Source: Kistimonas sp964291485 (lineage in GTDB: Bacteria > Pseudomonadota > Gammaproteobacteria > Pseudomonadales > Endozoicomonadaceae). From it: a stretch of DNA of 64,000 bases. The notes below the pieces were generated by a model, which was not told the origin of the DNA, did not search any database, and saw only the letters and a list, made by a program, of their open reading frames with translations. Positions 35,947 to 45,010 of this stretch are shown piece after piece (the first letter of the stretch is position 1; each line of letters begins with the position of its first letter). The stretch is taken from positions 2,046,001-2,110,000 of the forward strand of contig OZ220224.1 of assembly GCA_964291485.2 (NCBI GenBank), written 5' to 3'. The translations under genes were made by a program, and so were the position numbers.

Positions 35947-36819
35947 ATGAAAGGGATCATTCTTGCTGGTGGTAGCGGAACCCGGTTACATCCTATTACG
36001 CGTGGGGTGTCTAAACAATTACTACCTGTTTATGATAAACCCATGATCTATTATCCGCTCTCAGTGCTTATGCTGGCGGGTATTCAGGATATCCTTGTTA
36101 TCACCACGCCTGATGATCAGGTACATTTCTATAATGTACTTGGCGATGGCAGCCAGTTTGGCATTAACCTAACTTATGCCATACAGCCCGAACCCAAAGG
36201 GCTTGCTCAGGCTTTTACCATTGGTCGGAGTTTTATAGGTAACGACCGTGTATGCCTGGTGTTGGGTGATAATATCTTTTACGGGCAGGGATTTACCCCA
36301 AAACTTCAAGAGGCGGCCAATCGGGAAGAGGGTGCTACAGTATTTGGTTACCGTGTTAAAGACCCGGAGCGTTTTGGTGTTGTCGCCTTTGATGAAGCAG
36401 GTCGTGCGACTTCCATAGAAGAAAAGCCAGCGTCTCCTAAGTCATCATATGCTGTTACTGGTTTATATTTTTACGACAACCAGGTAGTTGATCTGTGCCG
36501 TGAAATAAAACCTTCTGCTCGCGGTGAGCTGGAAATAACTAACCTAAATCAGATTTACCTCAAGGCAGGACAACTGCATGTGGAGTTGCTTGGGCGTGGG
36601 TTTGCTTGGCTGGATACAGGGACGCATGATGCGTTGCTGGAAGCAGGTCAATTTGTACAAACTTTAGAGCATCGGCAAGGGCTGAAGGTTGCCTGTTTAG
36701 AAGAGATTGCATTTAACAATGGCTGGTTAACGACGCAACAGTTGCTTAAACAGGCTAATGAGTTAAATAAAACTGGTTATGGACGTTATTTGTTATCAGT
36801 TGTTGGAGCTGTAGTGTGA
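35947..36819 (+). CDS. rmlA: Glucose-1-phosphate thymidylyltransferase (first copy)
   Basis: 290 residues forming dTDP-glucose. The pyrophosphorylase signature GIILAGGSGTRLHPITRGVSKQL is at residues 3-25, followed by YDKPMIYYPLSVLMLAGI, VLGDNIFYGQG, ATSIEEKPASPKSSYAVTGLYFYD and FAWLDTGTHDALLEAG. A second rmlA lies at 58682. The stop overlaps the following fdtA-like start by four bases (GTGTGA context), so this copy belongs to the amino-sugar set. Confidence 0.96.
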   Translation: MKGIILAGGSGTRLHPITRGVSKQLLPVYDKPMIYYPLSVLMLAGIQDILVITTPDDQVHFYNVLGDGSQFGINLTYAIQPEPKGLAQAFTIGRSFIGNDRVCLVLGDNIFYGQGFTPKLQEAANREEGATVFGYRVKDPERFGVVAFDEAGRATSIEEKPASPKSSYAVTGLYFYDNQVVDLCREIKPSARGELEITNLNQIYLKAGQLHVELLGRGFAWLDTGTHDALLEAGQFVQTLEHRQGLKVACLEEIAFNNGWLTTQQLLKQANELNKTGYGRYLLSVVGAVV

Positions 36820-37226
36820 TTCCTAATCTCATTGAATTTCGAGAAAATTCTGACGGTCGGGGTGGGCTTATTGCGCTTGAATCAAGAAAAAACATCCCTT
36901 TCGAGATAAAGCGTGTTTATTATATTTATGATACACCTGTAGATGTTAGGCGTGGTTTTCATGCGCATCGGGCTTTAAAACAAGTTGCTGTATGTGTAAA
37001 AGGTGGCTGTAGCTTCCTGTTAGATAATGGTGAACATAAGCAGACCGTTCGCCTGGACAGTCCGAATGTTGGTCTATATATCGATACAATGGTATGGCGA
37101 GAAATGTATGATTTTACGCCTGATTGTGTATTAATGGTTCTTGCAAGTGAATGTTACAGTGAAGCTGATTATATTCGTTGCTATAGTGAATTTAAAAAAA
37201 CTGTAGCAGAATTTCATTGTCAGTAA
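36816..37226 (+). CDS. FdtA/QdtA-type dTDP-4-keto-6-deoxyglucose 3,4-ketoisomerase
   Basis: 136-residue cupin. The strand-rich core has RVYYIYDTPVDVRRGFHAHRALKQVAVCVKGGCSFLLDNG, with the paired active-site histidines in GFHAHR, and MVWREMYDFTPDCVLMVLAS; this is the WxcM-like sugar 3,4-ketoisomerase family. It would turn the RmlB product into a 3-keto sugar for amination by the FdtB-like enzyme downstream. FdtA and QdtA differ in C4 stereochemistry (galacto versus gluco), and I cannot tell which applies. Start GTG 36816 overlaps the rmlA stop. Base composition falls sharply in AT-rich direction from here. Confidence 0.87.
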   Translation: MIPNLIEFRENSDGRGGLIALESRKNIPFEIKRVYYIYDTPVDVRRGFHAHRALKQVAVCVKGGCSFLLDNGEHKQTVRLDSPNVGLYIDTMVWREMYDFTPDCVLMVLASECYSEADYIRCYSEFKKTVAEFHCQ

Positions 37227-37291
37227 TGCACTAGTCATATTTATTGATTGCTTATAGTTAATAGTCATTGTTCTAAGATAAGTTTAGTCAT

Positions 37292-38242
37292 ATGCCAAAA
37301 AAAAATGTTTTAATTACTGCTGCAGGTACAGCGAGTGCTTGGCATTTATGTAATTGTATTAATGAAGATTTCAATGATTTATTTACTATCCATACAGCGG
37401 ATATCAATCCTGACTATCTCACACCTTCGTCAGTAATTAGTAAGCATCATCATCAAGTACCGCTCGTTATTGATGAGGGCTACGAAGAAAAAGTTTTTGA
37501 AATTCTGGTAAGAGAAGAGATTGATATAATTATTCCACTGATTGATAGAGATGTCGAAATCTTTTCTAAAGATAATAAAAACTTAATAAGGAATGATACG
37601 CTTTCAACAAGCCCTTCATTTGATACTTCAAAATTAATTACGGATAAAAAAAAGTTGAATGACTACTTGTGTGCAGCTAATATCGGTGCACCCAAAACTT
37701 TTACAAAAGTAATGCTCTTGAATACAGATGAAAACATTTTTTTTATGAAGCCAAACCAAGGTTTTGGTAGTCGCGGCGTAGGAAAGATTAGCAAAGAAGA
37801 GGCTCTAGTTAAAGTTGAAGATGAGAGTGTCTTAATACAAGAATTATGTGGTGAACAAGAAATTACTGTCGAAGTATTTAATCATGACGGTATTCGTACT
37901 TTGTGCAGGGAGCGTATAGAAACCAAGGCAGGAGTATGCACAAAAACGCGAATATTTAGAGACGAAAAACTACATAAACTCGCTGAAAGCCTATGTAAGG
38001 TATTAGAGATGCCTGTTGCTTTTTGTTTTCAAGTTATGATGAACAAAGATGGAAAATGGGTGATAACAGATTTAAACCCGCGTATTGGTGCAGGCACAGC
38101 CCTTGTGACTGCGGTGGGTTGGAGCCTTACCAAAGCAATGCTAGCGGTATATGCAGGAATTGCTGACCCTACCAAATATCTTATTGAACCTGATGTTGAT
38201 AGATATGTTACTCGGGTTTATAGCGAGATCATTACAGTATGA
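37292..38242 (+). CDS. ATP-grasp ligase in polysaccharide cluster
   Basis: 316 residues. The N-terminus NVLITAAGTASAWHLCNCI resembles the preATP-grasp domain of carbamoyl-phosphate-synthase-like and PylC-like ligases. The ATP-grasp domain shows FMKPNQGFGSRGVGKI (phosphate loop with KP and GSRG), VLIQELCGEQEITVEVF and the metal site WVITDLNPRIGAGT near residue 252. The family couples ATP hydrolysis to amide or thioester bond formation through an acyl-phosphate. It overlaps the HAD gene by four bases (ATGA) and lies between fdtA- and fdtB-like genes where an N-acyltransferase would be expected. An amide ligase for the amino sugar or a sugar acid is a reasonable guess; the substrate is unknown. 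Confidence 0.8.
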   Translation: MPKKNVLITAAGTASAWHLCNCINEDFNDLFTIHTADINPDYLTPSSVISKHHHQVPLVIDEGYEEKVFEILVREEIDIIIPLIDRDVEIFSKDNKNLIRNDTLSTSPSFDTSKLITDKKKLNDYLCAANIGAPKTFTKVMLLNTDENIFFMKPNQGFGSRGVGKISKEEALVKVEDESVLIQELCGEQEITVEVFNHDGIRTLCRERIETKAGVCTKTRIFRDEKLHKLAESLCKVLEMPVAFCFQVMMNKDGKWVITDLNPRIGAGTALVTAVGWSLTKAMLAVYAGIADPTKYLIEPDVDRYVTRVYSEIITV

Positions 38243-38871
38243 TCATAAGTGTTGGGTTTGATCTTGATGGTACACTTCTTAATACCGATAAAAGACACAA
38301 ACTCGTATTACGAGATATAGCTGCTGAATACAATATTGAACTCTCTAACGATGAACTTGATAATTACTTATCTTTGAAAAAGAATGGTTTAAGTGGTTTG
38401 CAGGTGTTGACGGATATGCAGTTGGTTCATGCGTCAGATATTCATCAAGAATGGATTAAACGCATTGAGTTTGAAGAGTACTTGTCTCTTGACAGTTTGT
38501 ATGATGATGCGATAAATACGTTAGAAACCCTGTCTTTAAATAAACAATGCAGCTTATACCTTGTGTCATTACGAAATCGACCAGCTAATGCAATTAAGCA
38601 AGTTGAAAAACTCGGGCTTTCTCGATTTTTTAAAAAAATATATTTTGAAAAACATAAAGAATTAAAAGGTCATTGCAAAAGTTTTGTCGGTGATGTCGCT
38701 TATAATTGGATTGTTGGTGATAGTGAAATAGATTATATATGGGCAAAAAATAAAAGTGCGAAATTTTATGCTTTAGGCAGAGGGTCAAGATCAGAAACAT
38801 ACTGGAACGCTATAGGTGTAAACTCTTTTCGGAATCTTGATTTGTTAATCCCAATGATTAATTGTAGTTGA
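38239..38871 (+). CDS. HAD-family hydrolase paired with the ATP-grasp gene
   Basis: 210 residues. Motif I SVGFDLDGTLLNTDKRHKL with DxD is at residues 7-9, motif II lies in LYLVSLRNRP, the lysine is near FEKHKELKGHCK, and the motif IV region is NWIVGDSEIDYIWAKNKSAKF. The cap helices after motif I suggest a C1-capped phosphatase. Four-base overlap with the ATP-grasp gene implies linked translation and a common pathway, perhaps removing a phosphate from an intermediate. The exact reaction is unknown. A 222-base AT-rich gap follows, in which I see no gene. Confidence 0.8.
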   Translation: MIISVGFDLDGTLLNTDKRHKLVLRDIAAEYNIELSNDELDNYLSLKKNGLSGLQVLTDMQLVHASDIHQEWIKRIEFEEYLSLDSLYDDAINTLETLSLNKQCSLYLVSLRNRPANAIKQVEKLGLSRFFKKIYFEKHKELKGHCKSFVGDVAYNWIVGDSEIDYIWAKNKSAKFYALGRGSRSETYWNAIGVNSFRNLDLLIPMINCS

Positions 38872-39093
38872 GGAAGATTTATAAAGAAGTGTTCGTAATG
38901 ATAGTATTTCTAATGTTATCGATATGCCAAGCCATGGGGGTAATGCTTCTATGATATTGTTCCCTAATAACTTTTGTGTTTAATACTCTGCTTTTTTCGT
39001 GGCTAATTAAACGTCTAGTCTAAGTTACTCTTACGATTTAATGGGCTTAAATATTTCTCATGCTATCTATTTTACTAAGTTGTTGGATGTGCC

Positions 39094-40197
39094 ATGATTC
39101 CGTTTCTTGATCTAAAGTTAGTCAATAAGCAATATGCAGAAGAATTAAAAGAAGCGTCCGCAAGAGTAATTGATTCTGGTTGGTATGTTCAAGGTCAGGA
39201 GCTCAACACTTTTGAAAAAACATTTTCAGAATACTGTGGTGCGAAATATTGTATTGGTGTTGCAAATGGGTTAGATGCACTAAGTCTCATAATCAGAGCA
39301 TGGAAGGAGCTTGGTGAATTTACAGATGGTGATGAGATCATAGTACCAGCTAACACGTATATTGCTTCTATTCTTGCTATCACGGATAACAAACTTAAGC
39401 CTGTTTTAGTTGAGCCTGATCCTCTGACATATAATATTAATCCCCAATTAATAGAGCAGCACATAACTCATAAAACCAAGGCAATATTACCCGTTCATCT
39501 TTATGGTTATGTAAGTGCCTTTGATGACATTTCAAAACTTGCTAAGCAATATTCCCTTAAAGTGATTGAAGATTGTGCCCAGGCTCATGGCGCCATCTAC
39601 AAAGGCCAAAAGGTTGGTAGCCTTGGTGATGCAGCTGGCTTCAGTTTTTACCCAGGCAAAAATCTTGGTGCATTAGGTGACGGTGGAGCCATCACTACTT
39701 CTGACCCAGTTCTCTCTGAAATACTGTTAGCACTCCGTAACTATGGTTCTAAAGTAAAATATGAAAACCTTTACCAGGGCGTAAATAGTCGTCTCGATGA
39801 GATACAAGCAGCTTTTTTGAATGTTAAACTTAAGTATCTTAATCATGAGATTGAGGAAAGGAGGAAAGTAGCTAACCGTTATCGTGACCAAATTGCTAAT
39901 TCGATGATAACGTTGCCCGAAGTGCTTAATGAAGAAAATCATGTATGGCATTTGTTCGTTGTAAGATGTAAGGAACGAGATAAGTTTCAGCAATACTTAA
40001 GTGAAAATGGTATAAGCAGTTTGATACACTACCCATGCCCAGCACATAAGCAAAAGTGTTATTCAGACTTTTATGATATCAAACTCCCTGTAACAGAAAG
40101 CATTTCGGATGAAGTTTTGTCACTTCCAATATCACCAGTGATGACTGATAACGATATTGAGAAAATTGTATCTTGCATTAATAAATTTAGTTGCTGA
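39094..40197 (+). CDS. FdtB-like dTDP-3-keto sugar aminotransferase (DegT/DnrJ/EryC1)
   Basis: 367-residue PLP aminotransferase of the sugar class. It opens with MIPFLDLKLVNKQY, then GWYVQGQELNTFEKTFSEYCG, VANGLDALSLIIRAW, VPANTYIASILAI, VIEDCAQAHGA and the PLP lysine in FSFYPGKNLGALGDGGAI near residue 188; RNYGSKVKYENLYQGVNSRLDEIQAAFL is family-typical. Closest known functions are FdtB/QdtB, making dTDP-3-amino-3,6-dideoxy-galactose or -glucose from the FdtA/QdtA product. RmlA, RmlB and the ketoisomerase upstream complete the route; no FdtC/QdtC N-acetyltransferase is recognisable nearby. Confidence 0.88.
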   Translation: MIPFLDLKLVNKQYAEELKEASARVIDSGWYVQGQELNTFEKTFSEYCGAKYCIGVANGLDALSLIIRAWKELGEFTDGDEIIVPANTYIASILAITDNKLKPVLVEPDPLTYNINPQLIEQHITHKTKAILPVHLYGYVSAFDDISKLAKQYSLKVIEDCAQAHGAIYKGQKVGSLGDAAGFSFYPGKNLGALGDGGAITTSDPVLSEILLALRNYGSKVKYENLYQGVNSRLDEIQAAFLNVKLKYLNHEIEERRKVANRYRDQIANSMITLPEVLNEENHVWHLFVVRCKERDKFQQYLSENGISSLIHYPCPAHKQKCYSDFYDIKLPVTESISDEVLSLPISPVMTDNDIEKIVSCINKFSC

Positions 40198-40213
40198 TTT
40201 AGAGCTGTGCGTC

Positions 40214-41032
40214 ATGGAAAAAGTTAATTATTCTCAGTTGATTCCTGATCCGGATAGAAATGCAGCTGATATACATACTGTGGCTAATCAGATTAGGCTG
40301 AGAATGCTGCGCATTGTTGCCGATATCTGCTATAGGTATGATATTCAGTACTGGTTAGCTTTTGGAACGCTTCTTGGTGCTGTACGTCATCATGGATTTA
40401 TTCCTTGGGATGATGATCTTGATATATGTATGCTCCGTGAAGATTATGAGGCATTTATTAAGGTTGCTAATGATGAACTTCCTGATGACTTGCTTTTTTT
40501 TAATGGGGCTCAATGTAGTTATTATCGAGAAGGCTTGTCGAGGGTGATTGATAAAAATAGTAGTAGTGTTAAGCAGTCACATCTTGAAAAGAATGATTCT
40601 GAGCCGACTGGGGTTTTTATTGATATATATTCATTGGATCGATATAGAAAGAAGATAGATAATTTTAAAAAAATAGGGCAGCTTATTCGGAATAGTATAG
40701 ATCCATTAAAGCACAATAAAAAAAGAATCCTTAAAAAGAAAATATATCGATTTTTAAGGATTCCACAATGTTTTAAGAATAAATTAATAAAAATGCAAAG
40801 TGGTGATGGAAAGTTTTTGTATTATTCATTTACCTATATTTATCAATGTACTGATTATAATGATATCTTTCCATTGAAAACTATAGAGTTTGAAGGGTAC
40901 TCTTTTTTTTCGCCATATAATTCAGATAAGGTTTTGACGGATTTGTATGGCGACTATATGCAGCTACCTCCTGAAGAAGAAAGAATAAATCTTCATTTTG
41001 AAGAAATAAATCTCCATGTTTCTTGCGTTTAA
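40214..41032 (+). CDS. LicD-family phospho/phosphonocholine-type transferase
   Basis: About 272 residues from ATG 40214; a reading from 40157 would overlap the preceding gene. The LicD nucleotidyltransferase core is clear: YWLAFGTLLGAVRHHGFIPWDDDLDICMLREDYE at about 45-78 (GTLLGAVRH-G-PWDDDxDI), and GVFIDIYSLD near 138. LicD proteins transfer phosphocholine or similar head groups from CDP-activated donors to glycans. PEP-mutase pathway genes lie just beyond an IS remnant, so a CMP-activated phosphonate is an attractive donor. The C-terminal half is very lysine-rich and AT-rich. Confidence 0.85.
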   Translation: MEKVNYSQLIPDPDRNAADIHTVANQIRLRMLRIVADICYRYDIQYWLAFGTLLGAVRHHGFIPWDDDLDICMLREDYEAFIKVANDELPDDLLFFNGAQCSYYREGLSRVIDKNSSSVKQSHLEKNDSEPTGVFIDIYSLDRYRKKIDNFKKIGQLIRNSIDPLKHNKKRILKKKIYRFLRIPQCFKNKLIKMQSGDGKFLYYSFTYIYQCTDYNDIFPLKTIEFEGYSFFSPYNSDKVLTDLYGDYMQLPPEEERINLHFEEINLHVSCV

Positions 41033-41059
41033 TATTTATTTGTAACCTGGGTGGTTTTA

Positions 41060-41083
41060 ATGAAGGCGGTTATATTAGCAGGG
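41060..41083 (+). pseudogene. 5' fragment of a nucleotidyltransferase gene cut by an ISAs1 element
   Basis: ATG 41060 reads MKAVILAG, the invariant start of sugar/choline nucleotidyltransferases (normally continuing G-x-G-x-R/L), and then runs straight into the IS end. The 3' part of such a gene, plus a HAD domain, appears from 46344 next to another copy of the IS end. About 190 residues of the middle are missing, so this is a disruption with deletion or rearrangement. Confidence 0.6.
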
Positions 41084-42341
41084 AAAGATCATGAAAGGCC
41101 TTGCTATCATTGACTTCGCGGGCAATTGACCGCCACTAACACTTTTTCTTTTTAGCCATGTTCTCATTCCCGGTATGGAAATGGGAACGCGCAAATGAAT
41201 GCTTTCAGTTTGATTGAACAACTCTCCGTACTTCACGATCCTCGCCAGGGCTGGAAAGTGACACATACCATATCCGATATCCTGCTGCTGACAATCTGTG
41301 CAGTTATAGCCGGCGCAGAAGGCTGGGAAGATATCGCTGATTTCGGCGAAGATCGCCTTGATTGGTTGAGACAATATGGCGACTTTGAGCATGGCGCACC
41401 ATCAGACGACACCATTGCCAGAGCTGTCAGTGTCGTGAATCCCAAGCAGTTTCAACAATGCTTTATCGACTGATGAAAGCCTGCCATCAAGCCACTGATG
41501 GAGATGTCATTGCGATAGATGGTAAAACCGTCCGAAGCTCCTACGACAAAAGTCGCAGGCGTGGCCCCATTCATATGGTGAGTGCATTTGCGGCAGCCAA
41601 TGGTGTTGTACTCGGCCAGGTTAAGACAGTAGAAAAAAGTAATGAGATTACCGCCATCCCTGAACTGCTTGAACTGTTGGTAATAAAAGGGTGTCTGGTC
41701 ACCATTGATGCCATGGGATGCCAGAGAGCCATTGCTAAAAAGATCGTGGATAAAGAGGCTGATTACCTTCTTGCGGTGAAATGAAATCAAGGCAAATTAC
41801 ATGAGGCCTTTTAAAACCACTTTACTGTGATGAAAGTTCAGAACTGGGTGGGTGACAGCTACCAGACCGTCGAGAAACAGCATGGCCGACATGAAACACG
41901 TTTCTATATTGTCAGTGAGCTGTTCGACGAGTTTGTGAATCTGTCGTTTGACTGGGCAGGCATGAAAACGCTCGGTGTAGCGCTTGCTATCCGGGAGGTA
42001 GAAGGTCGAGAGCTTGCCCTTGAAGATATCACCCTGCGGTATTACATCAGCTCAGCAGAACTGACGGCTGAAAAGCTGGCACAAGCTACCAGGGAGCACT
42101 GATTCATCGAGAATAAACTGCACTGGAAGCTTGATGTGGCGATGGGTGAAGATGATTGCAGGATTAGACGGGGAGATGCTGCCGAAATCCTGGCAGGCTT
42201 TCGGTATATTGAGCTTAACCTTACTTAACGATGTCAAAAGCTTTGGTGGTGGTTTGAAAAGGAAGCAGAAGAAGGCCTCACGAAGCATAACGTTTTTGGC
42301 TGAAGTCCTTGCTGGGCAAGGGGCTTCATGATCTTGCCGTG
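41079..42341 (+). mobile_element. Decayed ISAs1-family insertion sequence
   Basis: About 1.26 kb bounded by imperfect terminal inverted repeats: the left end (41079-41105, core AAAGATCATGAA...CCTTGC) matches the reverse complement of the right end (42314-42341, core GCAAGGGGCTTCATGATCTTGCC) at about 20 of 26 positions. It encloses one degraded ISAs1-type (H-repeat-like) transposase. No target-site duplication is visible. It separates licD from pepM and cuts a nucleotidyltransferase gene. A second 28-base copy of the right end sits at 46316-46343. Confidence 0.88.
41195..42331 (+). pseudogene. ISAs1-family transposase, multiply broken
   Basis: Coding pieces in order: MNAFSLIEQLSVLHDPRQG and GWEDIADFGEDRLDWLRQY in one frame to about 41460; then, after a frameshift, GDVIAIDGKTVRSSYD (first catalytic Asp), VTIDAMGCQ (second Asp) and DYLLAVK. 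A TGA at 41782-41784 replaces the usual Gly of AVKGNQG, and a TAA follows after HEAF. The same frame continues with QNWVGDSYQTVEKQHGRHETR, then a TGA at 42100-42102 where Trp is expected (EH-W-FIENKLHWKLDVAMGED). A further frameshift leads to the C-terminus GLKRKQKKASRS...AGQGAS at 42331. At least two frameshifts and three stops show a long-dead transposase. Confidence 0.9.
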
Positions 42342-42428
42342 ATCCCTGTATTTCTTTTTATCTTCAGGGACTATTAATACATTAAGTAAATAAGCACTAC
42401 TTAATGAAACTATTGCTGTGAGGTTGAC

Positions 42429-43727
42429 ATGAAAACTGTTTACGTAGCTATGAGTGCAGATTTGATTCATACAGGTCATATCAATGTTATTGGTGAGGCT
42501 TCAAAATTAGGTAAAGTAATTGTTGGAGTTCTTACTGATCGAGCTATTGCGAGTTATAAAAGGTTACCGTACCTTACTTATGAACAACGCTCAGTAATTG
42601 TTGAAAATATAAAGGGCGTTCATAGCGTTATCGCTCAGGAAACTTTAGATTATTCAAAAAATTTAAAAATGATTAGACCTGATTATGTAGTACATGGGGA
42701 TGATTGGAAAGAAGGAGTACAGGCTAAGACTAGGCAGAAAGTAATCGATACTATATCTGAATGGGGTGGGCAGTTAGTGGAAGTTGGGTATACACCTGGC
42801 ATATCATCTACTCAGCTAAATGCATCAATTAAAGAAGTTGGCACAACCCCTGATATACGATTACGCCGTCTACGCCGATTGATTGATGCGAAACCAGTAG
42901 TTCGAATTTTAGAAGCTCATACGCCGCTATGTGGCTTAATAATAGAACATGCAAATGTTGAAAAATCCGGAGTTAAGGTTGAATTTGATGGTATGTGGTC
43001 AAGCAGCTTAACTGACTCGACCTCAAAAGGAAAACCTGATATAGAAGCAGTTGATTTAACAACTCGTCTTCAAAATATAAATGATACATTTGAAGTAACT
43101 ACAAAGCCGATGATTTATGACGCTGATACTGGAGGTAAGCCCGAGCACTTTGCCCTTGCTGTTAAGAGTTTAGAGCGTGTTGGAGTGTCTGCAGTTATTA
43201 TTGAAGACAAAATTGGACTCAAAAAAAATAGTCTATTTGGTAATGATGTAGCTCAGCAGCAAGACACAATCGAAGATTTTTGTCATAAGATTAGATTGGG
43301 AAAAGCAGCGCAAGTGACCGATGACTTCATGGTTATTGCTCGTATAGAAAGCTTGATTCTAGATGCAGGTATGGAAGATGCACTTCATCGTGCGGATGCT
43401 TATATCAAAGCAGGTGCAGATGGTATTATGATTCATAGTCGTCAGTCATCACCAGCAGAAGTGTTAGAATTTTGTGAAAAGTATAACAGTTTTGAAAACC
43501 GAGTGCCTCTCATAGCTGTTCCATCAAGTTATAACTCAATTACAGATACACAACTTGGGGAAGCTGGTGTAAATGTAGTTATATATGCTAACCATATGCT
43601 GCGCGCAGCTTACCCTGCTATGTCTAACGTAGCTCATTCGATCTTGGAGCATGGTCGATCTAAAGAATGCGAGCCCGATTGCTTATCAATTAAAGAAATA
43701 CTTGAGCTTATTCCGGGGACTAAATAA
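42429..43727 (+). CDS. pepM: Cytidylyltransferase-PEP mutase fusion (Fom1-like)
   Basis: 432 residues in two domains. Residues 1 to about 135 are a TagD/CTP-transferase-like domain with HTGH at 14-17 (HxGH), and ISSTQL at 125-130. Residues about 150-432 are phosphoenolpyruvate mutase: DADTGG at 231-236 and the diagnostic EDKIGLKKNS at 259-268 (EDK-x5-NS), which separates true mutases from isocitrate-lyase-like relatives. PepM forms the C-P bond (PEP to phosphonopyruvate). The same fusion occurs in Fom1 of fosfomycin synthesis, where the N-terminal domain makes CMP-2-hydroxyethylphosphonate. The stop overlaps the ppd start by one base. Base use is AT-rich, like its neighbours. Confidence 0.92.
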   Translation: MKTVYVAMSADLIHTGHINVIGEASKLGKVIVGVLTDRAIASYKRLPYLTYEQRSVIVENIKGVHSVIAQETLDYSKNLKMIRPDYVVHGDDWKEGVQAKTRQKVIDTISEWGGQLVEVGYTPGISSTQLNASIKEVGTTPDIRLRRLRRLIDAKPVVRILEAHTPLCGLIIEHANVEKSGVKVEFDGMWSSSLTDSTSKGKPDIEAVDLTTRLQNINDTFEVTTKPMIYDADTGGKPEHFALAVKSLERVGVSAVIIEDKIGLKKNSLFGNDVAQQQDTIEDFCHKIRLGKAAQVTDDFMVIARIESLILDAGMEDALHRADAYIKAGADGIMIHSRQSSPAEVLEFCEKYNSFENRVPLIAVPSSYNSITDTQLGEAGVNVVIYANHMLRAAYPAMSNVAHSILEHGRSKECEPDCLSIKEILELIPGTK

Positions 43728-44851
43728 TGACTTCTCCAAAAGCATTTTATGAGTACTTGTCATCAGTTGGTATTAATTATTTTTCTGGTGTTCCAGATAG
43801 CCTACTAAAAACATTTTGTGCTTATATTTCTGATAATACACCTAACAAACGCCATGTAATTGCATCTAATGAAGGAGCCGCAGTTGGGCTTGCAATGGGC
43901 TATCATCTAGCAACTGGAGAGATACCCCTGGTATATATGCAGAACTCAGGGCTTGGTAATGCTATTAACCCGCTCATGTCATTAGTTGACAGAGATGTAT
44001 ACTCAATTCCTATGATATTGATGATTGGTTGGCGAGGTGAGCCGGGCGCAAAAGATGAACCTCAGCATATTAAACAGGGAAAAGTAACTCTTGATACACT
44101 TAACGCTATTGGAATTCCATTTAGTGTTATTTGTGGCGATGCTGAGGAAGATTTTACAGCTCTTGATAGGGCTGTAAAATATGCCAAAGAAAATAATTCG
44201 CCTTATGCCCTTGTAGTTAAAAAAAACAGTTTTGATAATTATAGGCAGAAAAGTGAAGCTGATTCAGTTTTTACGATGACACGTGAAGAAGCAATTGGAA
44301 TTGTTGTTGATCAACTTGAGAATGATGATATTCTTGTGTCGACAACTGGCATGGCTTCGAGGGAATTGTTCGAATACCGTGAAGAAAAAGGCCAGACGCA
44401 CGAAAAAGACTTCCTGACGGTTGGAGGTATGGGACATGCAGCTTCCATTGCAATGGGTATTGCATCTGAAAAACAGAACCGAAAGATTGTGTGTATTGAT
44501 GGGGATGGTGCTTCTATTATGCATATGGGCACAATGGCTGTAGTAGCGCAGAGTGGGCTTGAAAATTTCAAGCATATTGTTATAAACAATGGCGCACATG
44601 ATAGCGTTGGAGGTCAAAAAACCATAGGATTTAATATTGATTTTTGTAAAATTGCAGCAGGATGCGGATATAAGAATATACAATGTATAGATAGTGAGTT
44701 TGATCTTAGACAGTCAATATCTGACTTCCTTACTACTGAAGGGGTTTGTTTTTTAGAGATAAGAGTGAAAAAAGGGAATAGAGCTGATCTTGGTAGGCCT
44801 ACCAGTACGCCGAAAGAAAATAAATTTGCCTTCATGGAATTTTTACAATAA
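43727..44851 (+). CDS. Phosphonopyruvate decarboxylase (TPP-dependent)
   Basis: 374 residues. The N-terminal PYR domain has INYFSGVPDSLLKTFCAY, HVIASNEGAAVGLAMGYHLATGE (catalytic Glu) and VYMQNSGLGNAINPL. The C-terminal PP domain has GGMGHAASIAMGIA, VCIDGDGASIMHMGTM (GDG...) and HIVINNGAHDSVGGQKT (NN), the TPP/Mg motif. The enzyme turns phosphonopyruvate into phosphonoacetaldehyde, pulling the unfavourable PepM reaction forward. Coupling to pepM (TAATG overlap) and the VPDSLLK signature are typical of phosphonate operons (Fom2-like). It is intact. Confidence 0.93.
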   Translation: MTSPKAFYEYLSSVGINYFSGVPDSLLKTFCAYISDNTPNKRHVIASNEGAAVGLAMGYHLATGEIPLVYMQNSGLGNAINPLMSLVDRDVYSIPMILMIGWRGEPGAKDEPQHIKQGKVTLDTLNAIGIPFSVICGDAEEDFTALDRAVKYAKENNSPYALVVKKNSFDNYRQKSEADSVFTMTREEAIGIVVDQLENDDILVSTTGMASRELFEYREEKGQTHEKDFLTVGGMGHAASIAMGIASEKQNRKIVCIDGDGASIMHMGTMAVVAQSGLENFKHIVINNGAHDSVGGQKTIGFNIDFCKIAAGCGYKNIQCIDSEFDLRQSISDFLTTEGVCFLEIRVKKGNRADLGRPTSTPKENKFAFMEFLQ

Positions 44852-45010
44852 GTGAGCTTATATATAGATTCTTGATATGAAATAGCTTATAAAATATAGT
44901 TGTTTTTGATTGCATTAATCCATTAGTGTTATGAATCAGTAGTGATATTTGCTCCTGATTCTTCAGTGAAACATCATTTAGAGCTAATTAAATCTCTCAG
45001 GGGCATATTT

